Shown piece after piece: positions 30,068 through 37,633 of a stretch of DNA of 39,363 nt. The DNA is from Caulobacter vibrioides. GTDB lineage: Bacteria > Pseudomonadota > Alphaproteobacteria > Caulobacterales > Caulobacteraceae. The position numbers and the translations under genes are program-made. The first letter of the stretch is position 1. Every line of letters starts with the position of its first letter. The notes below the pieces were generated by a model. It searched no databases, had not been told where the DNA came from, and saw only the letters and a list, made by a program, of their open reading frames with translations. The stretch is taken from positions 1 through 39,363 of the forward strand of contig LNIY01000098.1 in assembly GCA_001449105.1 (NCBI GenBank), written 5' to 3'.

Positions 30068-30679
30068 ATGAGCCATGAGAAACTGTCCGATGTGATCGAG
30101 GGGTTCGGGGACGATCCCCGGCCCGTGATGACCGTCGGCCAGATGCTGGAAGCCTTCGACAGCCGGGCCTTCGGGGCGACGCTGCTGGTGTTCGGCCTGC
30201 TGAACTGCCTGCCGCTGCCGCCGGGCTCGTCGACGATTCTCTCCCTGCCGATCCTTCTGCTGGCGCCGCAGATCGCCTGGGGCGCCAACGCGCCCTGGCT
30301 GCCCCGCAAGCTGGTGGAAAAACCCCTTAAGCGCGACGACCTAAGGGGGCTTTTCCGGCGCATCACGCCGGTTCTGCGCCGCCTGGAGGTGGTGACCAGG
30401 CCAAGGCTCGGCTTCCTGTTCGCGGCCGGCGGCGAGCGCGTCATCGGCGTGGTCTGCACCCTGCTGGCCCTGGTGCTGGTGTTGCCGATTCCCCTTGGAA
30501 ATCTGGCGCCTGGCGCGACGGTGGCCGTTCTGGCGCTGGCCTTGCTGCAGCGCGACGGCCTGCTTGCCCTGCTCGGCTACCTGATGGCGACCGCCAGCGC
30601 GGCGCTGCTGTTCCTCAGCGCCGGTGTCGTGACCGCCGCCGTCAAGAGGCTGATCGGGGTCTTTTCGGGACTCTTCTGA
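30068..30679 (+). CDS. ExoD-family membrane protein
   Basis: The 203-residue protein has the ExoD pattern: a soluble N-terminus (EKLSDVIEGFGDDPRPVMTV), then RAFGATLLVFGLLNCLPLPP and GSSTILSLPILLLAPQI, a basic loop (PWLPRKLVEKPLKRDDL), and two more hydrophobic blocks (VIGVVCTLLALVLVLPIPLG and LLALLGYLMATASAALLFL). ExoD was named in rhizobia for an exopolysaccharide and nodulation phenotype; its biochemical function is unknown. ATG 30068 has an AGGA-type ribosome binding site. It sits between rpoN and hpf, two genes that are usually adjacent, and may be co-transcribed with hpf. Confidence 0.85.
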   Translation: MSHEKLSDVIEGFGDDPRPVMTVGQMLEAFDSRAFGATLLVFGLLNCLPLPPGSSTILSLPILLLAPQIAWGANAPWLPRKLVEKPLKRDDLRGLFRRITPVLRRLEVVTRPRLGFLFAAGGERVIGVVCTLLALVLVLPIPLGNLAPGATVAVLALALLQRDGLLALLGYLMATASAALLFLSAGVVTAAVKRLIGVFSGLF

Positions 30680-30731
30680 GGCCCTTTTGCTCCCGCTTGA
30701 CACCGCCCCCGGACCGGCGCGTTGATAGGGC

Positions 30732-31361
30732 ATGCAAGTCCAAATCTCCGGCAAGCATGTCGACGTTGGTGAGGCTCTGCGAGCGCGAGTCGCCGACGAA
30801 ATCGCCCTGAGCATCGGCAAGTATTTCGACCGAGGCGGTGACGCCGACGTCGTGATCAGCAAGGAGGGCTACGCCTTCCGTGTCGATTGTTCGGTAAAGC
30901 TGGCTTCGGGCCAGCAGCTTCTGAGCCACGGCTCCGGCGGCGACGCCCACATGGCGTTCGACCAGGCCCTGGCCAAGATCGAGACGCGCATAAGGCGCTA
31001 CAAGCGTCGTCTCAAGAGCCACACCGAGGCGGCCACCGCCAAGCAGGCCGAGAACGCAGCCTTCTACGTGCTGCGCGCCCCCGAGGACGAGCACGAGGAC
31101 GAGGACTGGTCGATCGAGGAGGACCACCCCGCCGGCGCCCCGTCGGCCATGGTGATCGCCGAGACCCAGGCCTCGCTGAAGACGATGACCGTTTCCATGG
31201 CTGTCATGGAACTGGACTTGACCGAGTCCCAGGCAATCGTGTTTAGGAACGCCGCCCACGGCGGATTGTCGGTGGTCTACCGCCGGCCGGACGGAAATAT
31301 CGGCTGGATCGACCCCGAGCGCACCAAGCCGCTGAACGGAAACGGCTCGACCTTGAGCTAG
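30732..31361 (+). CDS. hpf: Ribosome hibernation promoting factor, long form
   Basis: The 209-residue protein binds the 30S decoding region in stationary phase and drives 100S ribosome dimer formation. The N-terminal S30AE domain starts MQVQISGKHVDVGEALRARV and ends around KIETRIRRYKRRLKSH. A variable acidic linker follows (APEDEHEDEDWSIEEDHPAG). The C-terminal dimerisation domain (about 150-205) contains VMELDLTESQAIVFRNA and GGLSVVYRRPDGNIGWIDP. Long-form length is typical of bacteria without a separate RMF. It lies ahead of ptsN, with two hairpins between them. Confidence 0.95.
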   Translation: MQVQISGKHVDVGEALRARVADEIALSIGKYFDRGGDADVVISKEGYAFRVDCSVKLASGQQLLSHGSGGDAHMAFDQALAKIETRIRRYKRRLKSHTEAATAKQAENAAFYVLRAPEDEHEDEDWSIEEDHPAGAPSAMVIAETQASLKTMTVSMAVMELDLTESQAIVFRNAAHGGLSVVYRRPDGNIGWIDPERTKPLNGNGSTLS

Positions 31362-31372
31362 CTGGAGCCTAA

Positions 31373-31416
31373 GCGGTCCCGGCGCGTTTCGGGACCGCGG
31401 CGGCCGAGCTTTCGGC
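31373..31416 (+). terminator. Tandem hairpins between hpf and ptsN
   Basis: GCGGTCCC (31373-31380) pairs with GGGACCGC (31391-31398). A second stem GCCGA-GCTT-TCGGC is at 31403-31416. There is no T run. They may partly terminate or process the hpf-ptsN transcript. Confidence 0.4.
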
Positions 31417-31437
31417 GGCCGGCATAGAGCGAGCTAG

Positions 31438-31914
31438 TTGAAGTCCATGACTATCGGCGATCTTCTGGACCACGGGGCGGTGACCCTGCGCGTCAGCGCC
31501 AAGGACAAGCGCCAGGTTCTCGGCGTCATCGCCGATTTCGCCGGCCGCGTGCTCGGCATCAATTCCGACATTGCTCTCGAAGGTTTGATCGAGCGCGAAG
31601 CCGCCGGCTCCACAGGCGTCGGCCAGGGCGTCGCCCTGCCGCACGCTCGCGTGCCGGGCCTGGACCGCGTGCGCGCCGTCTTCGTGCGCCTGGAGACCCC
31701 GGTCGCCTTCGATGCGCTGGACGACAAGCCGGTCGACCTGTTCCTGGCCCTGTTCGCCCCGCCCGAGGCCAACACCCAGCACCTGCGGGCCCTGGCCCGG
31801 GTCTCGCGCATGCTGCGCCAGCCCGACCTGCGCGAACAGCTGCGCCAGGCCCGCTCGGCCGACGCCGTGCACGTGCTGTTGGCCAGCGAAGTCGCCGCGC
31901 CGACCGCGGCTTGA
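31438..31914 (+). CDS. ptsN: Nitrogen-PTS EIIA protein PtsN
   Basis: The 158-residue EIIA-Ntr phosphoacceptor ends the PTS-Ntr cascade (PtsP-PtsO-PtsN) linking nitrogen status to potassium uptake, carbon storage and, in Caulobacter, (p)ppGpp control through SpoT. The active-site His69 lies in GVGQGVALPHARVPG. FVRLETPVAFDALDDKPVDL and LFLALFAPPEANTQHLRAL are typical of EIIA-Ntr. The TTG at 31438 gives 158 residues. ATG 31447 (MTIGDLLDHGAV) is an equally likely start and would make the active site His66. It is last of the rpoN-exoD-hpf-ptsN group. Confidence 0.94.
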   Translation: MKSMTIGDLLDHGAVTLRVSAKDKRQVLGVIADFAGRVLGINSDIALEGLIEREAAGSTGVGQGVALPHARVPGLDRVRAVFVRLETPVAFDALDDKPVDLFLALFAPPEANTQHLRALARVSRMLRQPDLREQLRQARSADAVHVLLASEVAAPTAA

Positions 31915-31921
31915 TCTGCCG

Positions 31922-31943
31922 CCTTCTCCCTGGAGGGAGAAGG
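31922..31943. terminator. Hairpin between convergent ptsN and a secreted-protein gene
   Basis: CCTTCTCCC and GGGAGAAGG form perfect 9-bp arms around TGGA, in the 36-bp gap between the two converging stops. No T tract follows on either strand, so termination would be weak or factor-assisted. Confidence 0.5.
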
Positions 31944-31950
31944 TGACGAT

Positions 31951-32487
31951 CTACAGCACCTCGATCTTGTAGCTGCAGCCGGCCAGGGTCTTGCCCGGGT
32001 GCGTGGTCACGGTCGAGACGTTGAGCGTGATCCGTGTCTGCGTGGTCAGGCCGTCGGCGGTCTCGGTCTTTTCCGCGATCACCCGCTCGCCCATGAACTT
32101 GGCCGGCACGTCGATCGCCGGCTCGATCTTCAGCTGCGCCGCCAGCGGGTGGGGATCGGTCTCGTCCAGCACCGCCATCGGGCCGGAGCTGTTGAAGGCG
32201 ATCAGGCTGGTCGTGCGGCCGAACACCGCGATCGGCTGGGCCAGGCGATACTGCTTGAGCATGAAGTTGGGGCTCTTCACCTCGGTCAGGCCGAAGTGCT
32301 TGCGGGCCTGCGCCCCTTCCGTCCCCGCCAGCCAGAAGGCCACGGTGTTGTAGGTCGGCACGTCATAGGTCTCGCAGGCGATCAGCTTGGCGAGATCCAC
32401 GGTCTTGGGGTCGATCTCGTCGTCCTGCGCCAGGGCGGGGGCGGCGCAGGCGAAAGCCAGCACGCCGGCGATCAGCGTCTTGATCAT
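31951..32487 (-). CDS. Secreted protein of unknown function
   Basis: The 178-residue protein has a clear signal peptide (MIKTLIAGVLAFACAAPALA, then QDDE). The mature domain of about 157 residues starts near ETYDVPTYNTVAFWLAG, contains KSPNFMLKQYRLAQPIAVFG and ends KTLAGCSYKIEVL. Two Cys remain after cleavage (near residue 35 and near the C-terminus), and they could form a disulfide. I do not recognise the family. A TAGGAG ribosome binding site precedes ATG 32487. It lies 28 bp downstream of the hotdog-protein gene and is probably co-transcribed with it; no function follows from this. Confidence 0.8.
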   Translation of the reverse strand: MIKTLIAGVLAFACAAPALAQDDEIDPKTVDLAKLIACETYDVPTYNTVAFWLAGTEGAQARKHFGLTEVKSPNFMLKQYRLAQPIAVFGRTTSLIAFNSSGPMAVLDETDPHPLAAQLKIEPAIDVPAKFMGERVIAEKTETADGLTTQTRITLNVSTVTTHPGKTLAGCSYKIEVL

Positions 32488-32515
32488 GGATACGCTCCTA
32501 CGCGTGGGGTGCGCC

Positions 32516-32908
32516 TTACCGCGCGAAGATGCTCCGGGTCAGGCACGAGAAGACCAGGCGCCCGGCCTCGTCGAGCAGGTCCTGCTGGGCGATGACGATG
32601 CCCTTGCCTTCGCCGACGGGATCCTTGCCCATCACCGTCATGCGGCCGCGCAGCAGCTCGCCGGCTGGCGGGTTGCGCAGCCAGCGCAGGGCGTCGACGC
32701 CCACCCGCTTGGTCTGCGGCCAGTCGGCCGAGGCTTCGCTGTCGAGGCGGGTCCAGATCGCGAAGACCATGGCGTCCGGCGCCCCCAGCGACGGGTCCCA
32801 GCCGGGCTGGAAGGCGGCGATGAAGACGTCCAGCGCCTTCTCGTCCACCACCGTGGCGCCCAGCGTCACCACCTGGCCGATCTGGATCTCGTCGAACGAT
32901 GCGGGCAC
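32516..32908 (-). CDS. MaoC/hotdog-fold-like protein, possible acyl-CoA thioesterase or hydratase
   Basis: The 130-residue protein starts PASFDEIQIGQVVTLGATVV, a typical opening of MaoC-like hotdog proteins. AFQPGWDPSLGAP corresponds to the substrate helix region, and the LRGRMTVMGKDPVGEGKGIV and DLLDEAGRLVFSCLTRSIFA strands complete a single hotdog domain. The MaoC catalytic Asp/His pair is not obvious, so the activity is uncertain. The start is GTG at 32908, because AGGAGA lies 8 bases upstream; the open frame continues to 32998, but that extension is Arg-rich and unlike the family. It precedes the secreted-protein gene by 28 bp. Confidence 0.7.
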   Translation of the reverse strand: MPASFDEIQIGQVVTLGATVVDEKALDVFIAAFQPGWDPSLGAPDAMVFAIWTRLDSEASADWPQTKRVGVDALRWLRNPPAGELLRGRMTVMGKDPVGEGKGIVIAQQDLLDEAGRLVFSCLTRSIFAR

Positions 32909-33031
32909 GCGTGTTCTCCTGTCGAAGCGCCCGTCGAAGCGGACGAGCGACCTGACCACGGCGCCTTGAAGGTTGTCGAGAGCGCGCGCACGGGCCATGT
33001 GTCATCGCGAAGTTTCTTTGCAAGGTCGCCG

Positions 33032-35221
33032 ATGCTGTTGCGCAGGTTGTTCGCCGCCGTCCTGGCCCCGCTGGCCCTTCTCGCCGCCGCGCCCGCGAGC
33101 GCCGAGGTGGTCAAGACCGGCCACTTGGAGGTGGAGCTGGTTTCGCAGGAAGCCGCCGCCGTCCCCGGCTCGACGGTGTTCGTGGCCTTGCGCCAGAAGA
33201 TCCAGACCCATTGGCACACCTACTGGCGCAATCCCGGCGACGCCGGCGACGCCACCAAGATCGTCTGGACCCTGCCCGCGGGCTGGACCGCCGGCGACAT
33301 CGTCTGGCCGACGCCCGAGCGCGTGCGCGTCGGGCCGCTGCAGGACTACGCCTACAGCGGCGAGGTGCTGCTGCCGGTGCCGATCACCGTGCCGGCCTCG
33401 GCCAAGCCGGGCCAGACGGTGACCCTGAAGGCGGCCGCCGCCTTCCTGGTCTGCGAAGAGATCTGCGTGCCCGAGGACGCGGTGGTGACCCTGTCGCTGC
33501 CCGTCGTCGCCGGCCCGGCCAAGCCCGACCCCAAGTGGGGCGAGACGGTCGGCAAGGTGCTGGCCGCCGCCCCCAAGCCCGCCGGCCTCAAGGCCACGTG
33601 GAAGAAGGACGGCGAGACCCTCAAGCTGTCGGTGACCGGCGCGGCCCTGAAGGGCGCCGACTTCGCCGACGCCTACTTCTTCCCCTATTCGGGCAAGGCC
33701 ATCGACCACGCCGCGCCCCAGGCGATCGAGCGCGGGGCCGAAGGCCTGACCCTGTCGCTGACCGCCGGCTTCGACTTCGGCCCCGAGGCGACGGAAGCCC
33801 CGACCGAGCTTTCCGGCGTGCTGGCCCTGAAGGGCGGCTCCTACGAGATCACCGCCACCCCCGGCGAGACGCCCGCGGGGTCTGTAGGGCTAGGCTCGCT
33901 GCCCGCGGCCGGCGCCGGTTCGACCGGCGGCCCGCAAGCCTCCGGCGGCGGCGACGCGGCCGGCGTTTCCGGCGTCGGCGGCCTGCCGGTGGCGCTGCTG
34001 TTCGCCTTTTTCGGCGGCCTGATCCTCAACCTGATGCCCTGCGTCTTCCCGGTGCTGTCGATGAAGGCCGCGAGCCTGGCTGCCCACGCCCATGACGCCG
34101 GCAAGACCCGCGCCCAGGGCCTGGCCTTCCTGGCCGGGGTGGTCGCCACCTTCATCGCGCTCGCCGCCCTGCTGATCGCCGTCCGCGCCGGCGGCGAGGC
34201 CGTGGGCTGGGGCTTCCAGCTGCAGTCGCCCGCGGTGGTCGCCGTGCTGTCGCTGCTGATGCTGCTGGTGGCGCTGAACCTGTCGGGCGTGTTCGAGGTC
34301 GGCGCGGCCGTCCAGGGCGCGGCGGGCGGCGTCTCGGCCGGCTCTGGCCTGGCCGGCGCCTTCCTGACCGGAGCCCTGGCGGTGATCGTCGCGGCTCCCT
34401 GCACCGCGCCGTTCATGGCCGGCGCCCTCGGCTTTGCCCTGACCCAGCCGCCGGCCTTCGCCCTGTTGGTGTTCCTGGCCCTGGCGCTGGGCTTCGCCGC
34501 GCCGTTCGTGGTCCTGGCCTTCGCGCCGGGCCTGCTGCGCAAGCTGCCCAAGCCCGGCGCCTGGATGGACGTGCTCAAGCACGCCCTGGCCTTCCCGATG
34601 TACGGCGCGGCCGCCTGGCTGGTCTGGGTGTTCAGCCAGCAGGCCGGCGGCGTCGCCCTGGCCCTGCTGCTGGCCGCCGCCGTGCTGGTCGCCTTCGCCG
34701 CCTGGGCCTACGGCCTGGGCGAGACCCGCCGGTTCGCCGGCAAGACCCCGCTGGTCGCCTTCGGCTTCGCGCTGGTGGGCTTGGCCGGCGGCGTCGCCCT
34801 GACGGTCGGCGCCCTGAAGGCCCCGGTTCCCGCCGCCGGTCCGCAGGCCGCAGATGCGGCCGGCCCCGGCCTCGCCGCCGAGCCCTGGAGCCCCGAGCGG
34901 GTCGCGGCCCTTCAGGCCGAGGGCAAGGTGGTGATGGTCGACTTCACCGCCGACTGGTGCGTGACCTGCAAGGTCAACGAGAAGACGGCGCTCGCCGGTC
35001 CGCGCCTGGTCGACGCCTTCAAGGCCCAGAACGCCGTCCTGCTGAAGGCCGACTGGACCAAGCGCGACGCCGCGATCGCCGCGGCCCTGGCCGAGCACGG
35101 CCGCGCCGGCGTGCCGCTGTATCTGGTCTATCCCAAGGGCGCCGGCGCGCCGGTCATCCTGCCCCAGCTGCTGACCGAGGGCCTGGTGATCGAGGCGGTG
35201 GAGAAGGCGGCGAAGGGCTAA
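33032..35221 (+). CDS. Protein-disulfide reductase DsbD/ScsB family
   Basis: The 729-residue inner-membrane protein moves electrons from cytoplasmic thioredoxin to periplasmic thiol proteins. A signal peptide (MLLRRLFAAVLAPLALLAAA, PASAE) leads into a large periplasmic N-domain with Cys141 and Cys145 (LVCEEICVPED). The eight-helix DsbD core (about 325-590) has Cys337 (LMPCVFPVLSMKA) and Cys457 (VAAPCTAPFMAG). The C-terminal thioredoxin domain has Cys643 and Cys646 in DWCVTCK. All three redox pairs are present. The N-domain of about 300 residues is larger than that of E. coli DsbD, as in ScsB, which works on peroxide or copper-stress partners. ATG 33032 has AAGG upstream. Confidence 0.92.
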   Translation: MLLRRLFAAVLAPLALLAAAPASAEVVKTGHLEVELVSQEAAAVPGSTVFVALRQKIQTHWHTYWRNPGDAGDATKIVWTLPAGWTAGDIVWPTPERVRVGPLQDYAYSGEVLLPVPITVPASAKPGQTVTLKAAAAFLVCEEICVPEDAVVTLSLPVVAGPAKPDPKWGETVGKVLAAAPKPAGLKATWKKDGETLKLSVTGAALKGADFADAYFFPYSGKAIDHAAPQAIERGAEGLTLSLTAGFDFGPEATEAPTELSGVLALKGGSYEITATPGETPAGSVGLGSLPAAGAGSTGGPQASGGGDAAGVSGVGGLPVALLFAFFGGLILNLMPCVFPVLSMKAASLAAHAHDAGKTRAQGLAFLAGVVATFIALAALLIAVRAGGEAVGWGFQLQSPAVVAVLSLLMLLVALNLSGVFEVGAAVQGAAGGVSAGSGLAGAFLTGALAVIVAAPCTAPFMAGALGFALTQPPAFALLVFLALALGFAAPFVVLAFAPGLLRKLPKPGAWMDVLKHALAFPMYGAAAWLVWVFSQQAGGVALALLLAAAVLVAFAAWAYGLGETRRFAGKTPLVAFGFALVGLAGGVALTVGALKAPVPAAGPQAADAAGPGLAAEPWSPERVAALQAEGKVVMVDFTADWCVTCKVNEKTALAGPRLVDAFKAQNAVLLKADWTKRDAAIAAALAEHGRAGVPLYLVYPKGAGAPVILPQLLTEGLVIEAVEKAAKG

Positions 35222-35224
35222 AGA

Positions 35225-35249
35225 CCCCTCTCATCGAGAAAGGGAGGGG
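35225..35249. terminator. Weak hairpin between convergent dsbD-like and DUF1353 genes
   Basis: CCCCTC (35225-35230) and GAGGGG (35244-35249) flank a 13-base loop in the 39-bp gap between the two stops. It is short, and no T tract is present. Confidence 0.3.
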
Positions 35250-35260
35250 CCGTCCGTCCC

Positions 35261-35995
35261 CTACTTCTTCTTCCCGCCCCAGGGCAGGCGTTCCTTCACG
35301 CCGTCCATCGGCGTGCGGGTGGTGGTCACCGCGGGCGGGGTGACGACGACGGGCGCGGGCAGGGGATAGGCCCGCCAGCCGGTCTGGATCAGCGCCTCGA
35401 AGCCCTGGCAGCGCGGCATGATCCGCACGGCGCCGGTGCGAGGCCTGGCGAACGGCGGGGGCTGGCTGACGGTCTGGCGGCGCGGGTCGATGAAGCGCCA
35501 GTCGCCGGGCAGGCCATAGCCCTTCTCGCCGCCGGTCTTCACCGCCTGGTAGGCCAGGTTGGCCTGGAACGGCTTGACCCCGTACTTGAGCATGGCCCGC
35601 AGGAAGATGGCGTCGGCCTCGGCCCGCTTGTCCTTCTCGCCGACGGCGTAGAGCCAGTCGTGGACGATGGCGGCGCGGGCCGTCGGGCCTTGCGGGTCGA
35701 TGAAGCCCTGGCCGTACCAGGGCACGCTGGCGAAGTCGGTGACGTACCAGCGCGGCACGACGATCACCTTGCCGGTCTCGACGTCGCAGTAGGGGAACTC
35801 CGCCTCCAGGGTGAAGAGCTTGCGGCCCTCCTTGGACTGGTTGAACAGCATCACCGGCTGCGGGGTCAGCGAACTGGGCGGGGTCGGGGCGACCACCGGC
35901 ACGAAGACGGTCGTCTCCTTGGTCGTCGTGCAGCCGGCGACGGCCAGGCCCAGGGTCAGGGCGGCGGCGAGCGAAAGCTTGGAGCGGAGGGTCAT
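35261..35995 (-). CDS. DUF1353 lipoprotein
   Basis: The 244-residue protein has a lipoprotein signal (SLAAALTLGLAVAGC, acylated Cys22). The core domain contains VVPRWYVTDFASVPWYG (Asp87-Pro92) and ARAAIVHDWLYAVGE (His112-Asp113). These are the signature of DUF1353, a small domain of unknown function often found in phage and prophage proteins, where the Asp/His/Asp pattern suggests a metal or catalytic site. The C-terminal third (from about 170) is Pro- and Arg-rich with a VVVTPPAVTTTRTP stretch. Acylation places it at the inner or outer membrane. It converges on the dsbD-like gene and diverges from the redoxin gene. Confidence 0.82.
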   Translation of the reverse strand: MTLRSKLSLAAALTLGLAVAGCTTTKETTVFVPVVAPTPPSSLTPQPVMLFNQSKEGRKLFTLEAEFPYCDVETGKVIVVPRWYVTDFASVPWYGQGFIDPQGPTARAAIVHDWLYAVGEKDKRAEADAIFLRAMLKYGVKPFQANLAYQAVKTGGEKGYGLPGDWRFIDPRRQTVSQPPPFARPRTGAVRIMPRCQGFEALIQTGWRAYPLPAPVVVTPPAVTTTRTPMDGVKERLPWGGKKK

Positions 35996-36184
35996 GATCG
36001 TGCGGTGCGGGGAGGAAACGGGGCGAGCGATGCCGTCTTCTGGCGGCCGAAATGCGGCGGATCAAGCCTCGTGGTGAAGCTTTGCCGTTCGCGACAAAGG
36101 ATTGCGCGCCCTGTGCGCTGTTCCACCGCAGGGCGATCCGTGAGAATGTCTCGCAAAGCCGGCTTTCGCCCTTCGGAGGTTCCC

Positions 36185-36787
36185 ATGATCACCCGTCGCC
36201 TGATCGTCGCCAGCGCCCCGCTGGTCATGCTCGCTCCCAGCCTGGCCCTCGCCGCGCCGGCCCCGGCCTTCACCGCCAAGGACATCGACGGCAAGGCCCG
36301 CTCGCTGGCCGAGTTCAAGGGCAAGACCGTCGTGCTCGAATGGGTCAACGAGGGCTGCCCGTATGTGAAGAAGCACTACTCGGGCAACATGCAGGGCCTG
36401 CAGCAGGCCGCCACCGCCGACGGCGTGGTCTGGCTCAGCGTCGTCTCGTCCGCGCCCGGCAAGCAGGGCTACTTCGCCGACGGCGCCCAGGCCAAGACCT
36501 GGATGAGCGCCAAGGGCGCCAAGCCGACCACCCTGCTGCTCGATCCCGAGGGCGTGGTGGCCACCGCCTACAAGGCCAAGACCACCCCGCACATGTACGT
36601 CATCGATCCGGCCGGCCAGCTGGTCTACCAGGGCGCCATCGACGACAAGCCGTCCAACAAGGTCGAGGACATCGCCACGGCCAAGAACTACGTCGCCGCC
36701 GCGCTGTCCGACCTCAAGGCCGGCCGCAAGGTCGCGGTGCCGGCCAGCCAGCCCTACGGCTGCGCGGTGAAGTACAAGGACGCGTAA
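36185..36787 (+). CDS. Periplasmic thioredoxin-like redoxin (PRX-like type)
   Basis: The 200-residue protein has a signal peptide (RRLIVASAPLVMLAPSLALA, cleavage near AAP) and a thioredoxin fold: FTAKDIDGKARSLAEFKGKT, VVLEWVNEGCPYVKKHY and TPHMYVIDPAGQLVYQGAID with the cis-Pro. The active site has Cys58 in GCPYVKKHY with no CxxC. A second Cys193 lies near the end (QPYGCAVKY). This matches the alkyl-hydroperoxide-reductase-like PRX_like1 group, whose function is poorly known. ATG 36185 has a GGAGG ribosome binding site. Nearness to a DsbD/ScsB protein suggests it could be kept reduced by it, which is inference. Confidence 0.87.
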   Translation: MITRRLIVASAPLVMLAPSLALAAPAPAFTAKDIDGKARSLAEFKGKTVVLEWVNEGCPYVKKHYSGNMQGLQQAATADGVVWLSVVSSAPGKQGYFADGAQAKTWMSAKGAKPTTLLLDPEGVVATAYKAKTTPHMYVIDPAGQLVYQGAIDDKPSNKVEDIATAKNYVAAALSDLKAGRKVAVPASQPYGCAVKYKDA

Positions 36788-36816
36788 AGAAGAGAACCTC
36801 TCCCGCCCCCTCTCAT

Positions 36817-36957
36817 CGTCATCCCGGCCGAAGCGTAGCGAAGAGCCGGGACCTAGGGGACTGGGCGCGGCGTCCAGGCTGGGCGAACTCGCGGCGGCTG
36901 GCGGAGTGCGGAGGCCCCTGGGTCCCGGATAAGCGCTGCGCGCTTTCCGGGATGACG
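36817..36957. repeat. 141-bp inverted-repeat element (CGTCATCCCGG...CCGGGATGACG)
   Basis: The ends CGTCATCCCGG (36817-36827) and CCGGGATGACG (36947-36957) are perfect reverse complements. The inner ends CCGGGACCTAGGGG (36846-36859) and CCCCTGGGTCCCGG (36915-36928) match with one difference. Each arm also forms its own hairpin. It fills the gap between two convergent genes. Its inner motif GGGACCTAGG is shared with the 8874-8973 element. Confidence 0.75.
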
Positions 36958-36983
36958 GGCTTAGGGGTGGGAGACGGCGAAGA

Positions 36984-37475
36984 TCACGCCGCCGGCTGCG
37001 GCGGGGCCGTGATGACCTCGACGTTGTCGTTCAGCAGATAGACCATGTCGCGCAGGGCCTGGTCCTGGGTCTTGACGGTCTTGGCTTCGGCCATGGCCGT
37101 CAGCTTCTCGGGCAGGTCCTGGCTGATGCCGCGCAGGATGCACTTCAGGTCGTCGACTGCGCCGCGCTCCTTCAGGGTCACATGGCCCTTCATGTCGAGC
37201 GCCGACAGCGCCTCGATCTCGGCCTTGAAGGCCGAAAAGCCCGGCAGGGGCGCGGCGGCGGCGGCGGGATCCTTGGGCAGGGCCTCGCGATAGCCCTCGA
37301 CGCGGGTCTTGAGCGCCGCCGCGCGCCTGACGATGTCGGCGAACAGCGGCTCGCCGGCCACCGAGGGCGGGGCCTGGCCCTGCTGGACCACGGCCGGAAC
37401 CTGGTCGACGGGCGCCGCCGAACCGGTCGAAGCCAGCCACAGCATGGCGGAAAAGGCGACCGCGTCGCAGGACAT
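36984..37475 (-). CDS. Small exported protein of unknown function
   Basis: The 163-residue protein starts with an apparent signal peptide (MSCDAVAFSAMLWLASTGSA, then APVDQ). The mature part is helical and charged: EPLFADIVRRAAALKTRVEG, ALPGF-like Pro-Ala linker, then KGHVTLKERGAVDDLKCILR and GISQDLPEKLTAMAEA. One Cys (LKCILRG) is present. I do not recognise the family. ATG 37475 is chosen because AGGAG lies 6 bases upstream; an upstream ATG (37511, MNTNDV) would bury the signal peptide. It diverges from pgi and converges on the redoxin across a repeat element. Confidence 0.75.
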   Translation of the reverse strand: MSCDAVAFSAMLWLASTGSAAPVDQVPAVVQQGQAPPSVAGEPLFADIVRRAAALKTRVEGYREALPKDPAAAAAPLPGFSAFKAEIEALSALDMKGHVTLKERGAVDDLKCILRGISQDLPEKLTAMAEAKTVKTQDQALRDMVYLLNDNVEVITAPPQPAA

Positions 37476-37633
37476 CGCAAACTCCTGGCGAAAAACGTCA
37501 TTGGTATTCATGACGCCGAGACTGACCTTTGGTAAGCCCGCCCTCGTAAACGCCGTTTTACCACAGCGTGGCAGCCGAAAGTGGATGCCGGTTTCGGCGA
37601 CCGCCACGCGCCAAACAAGACATGGAGTTGCCA

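Noticed and set aside
32387..33031. N-terminal extension of the DsbD-like frame by 215 residues
   Set aside because: The extension lies antisense to the hotdog gene; the signal peptide begins at ATG 33032, so translation must start there.
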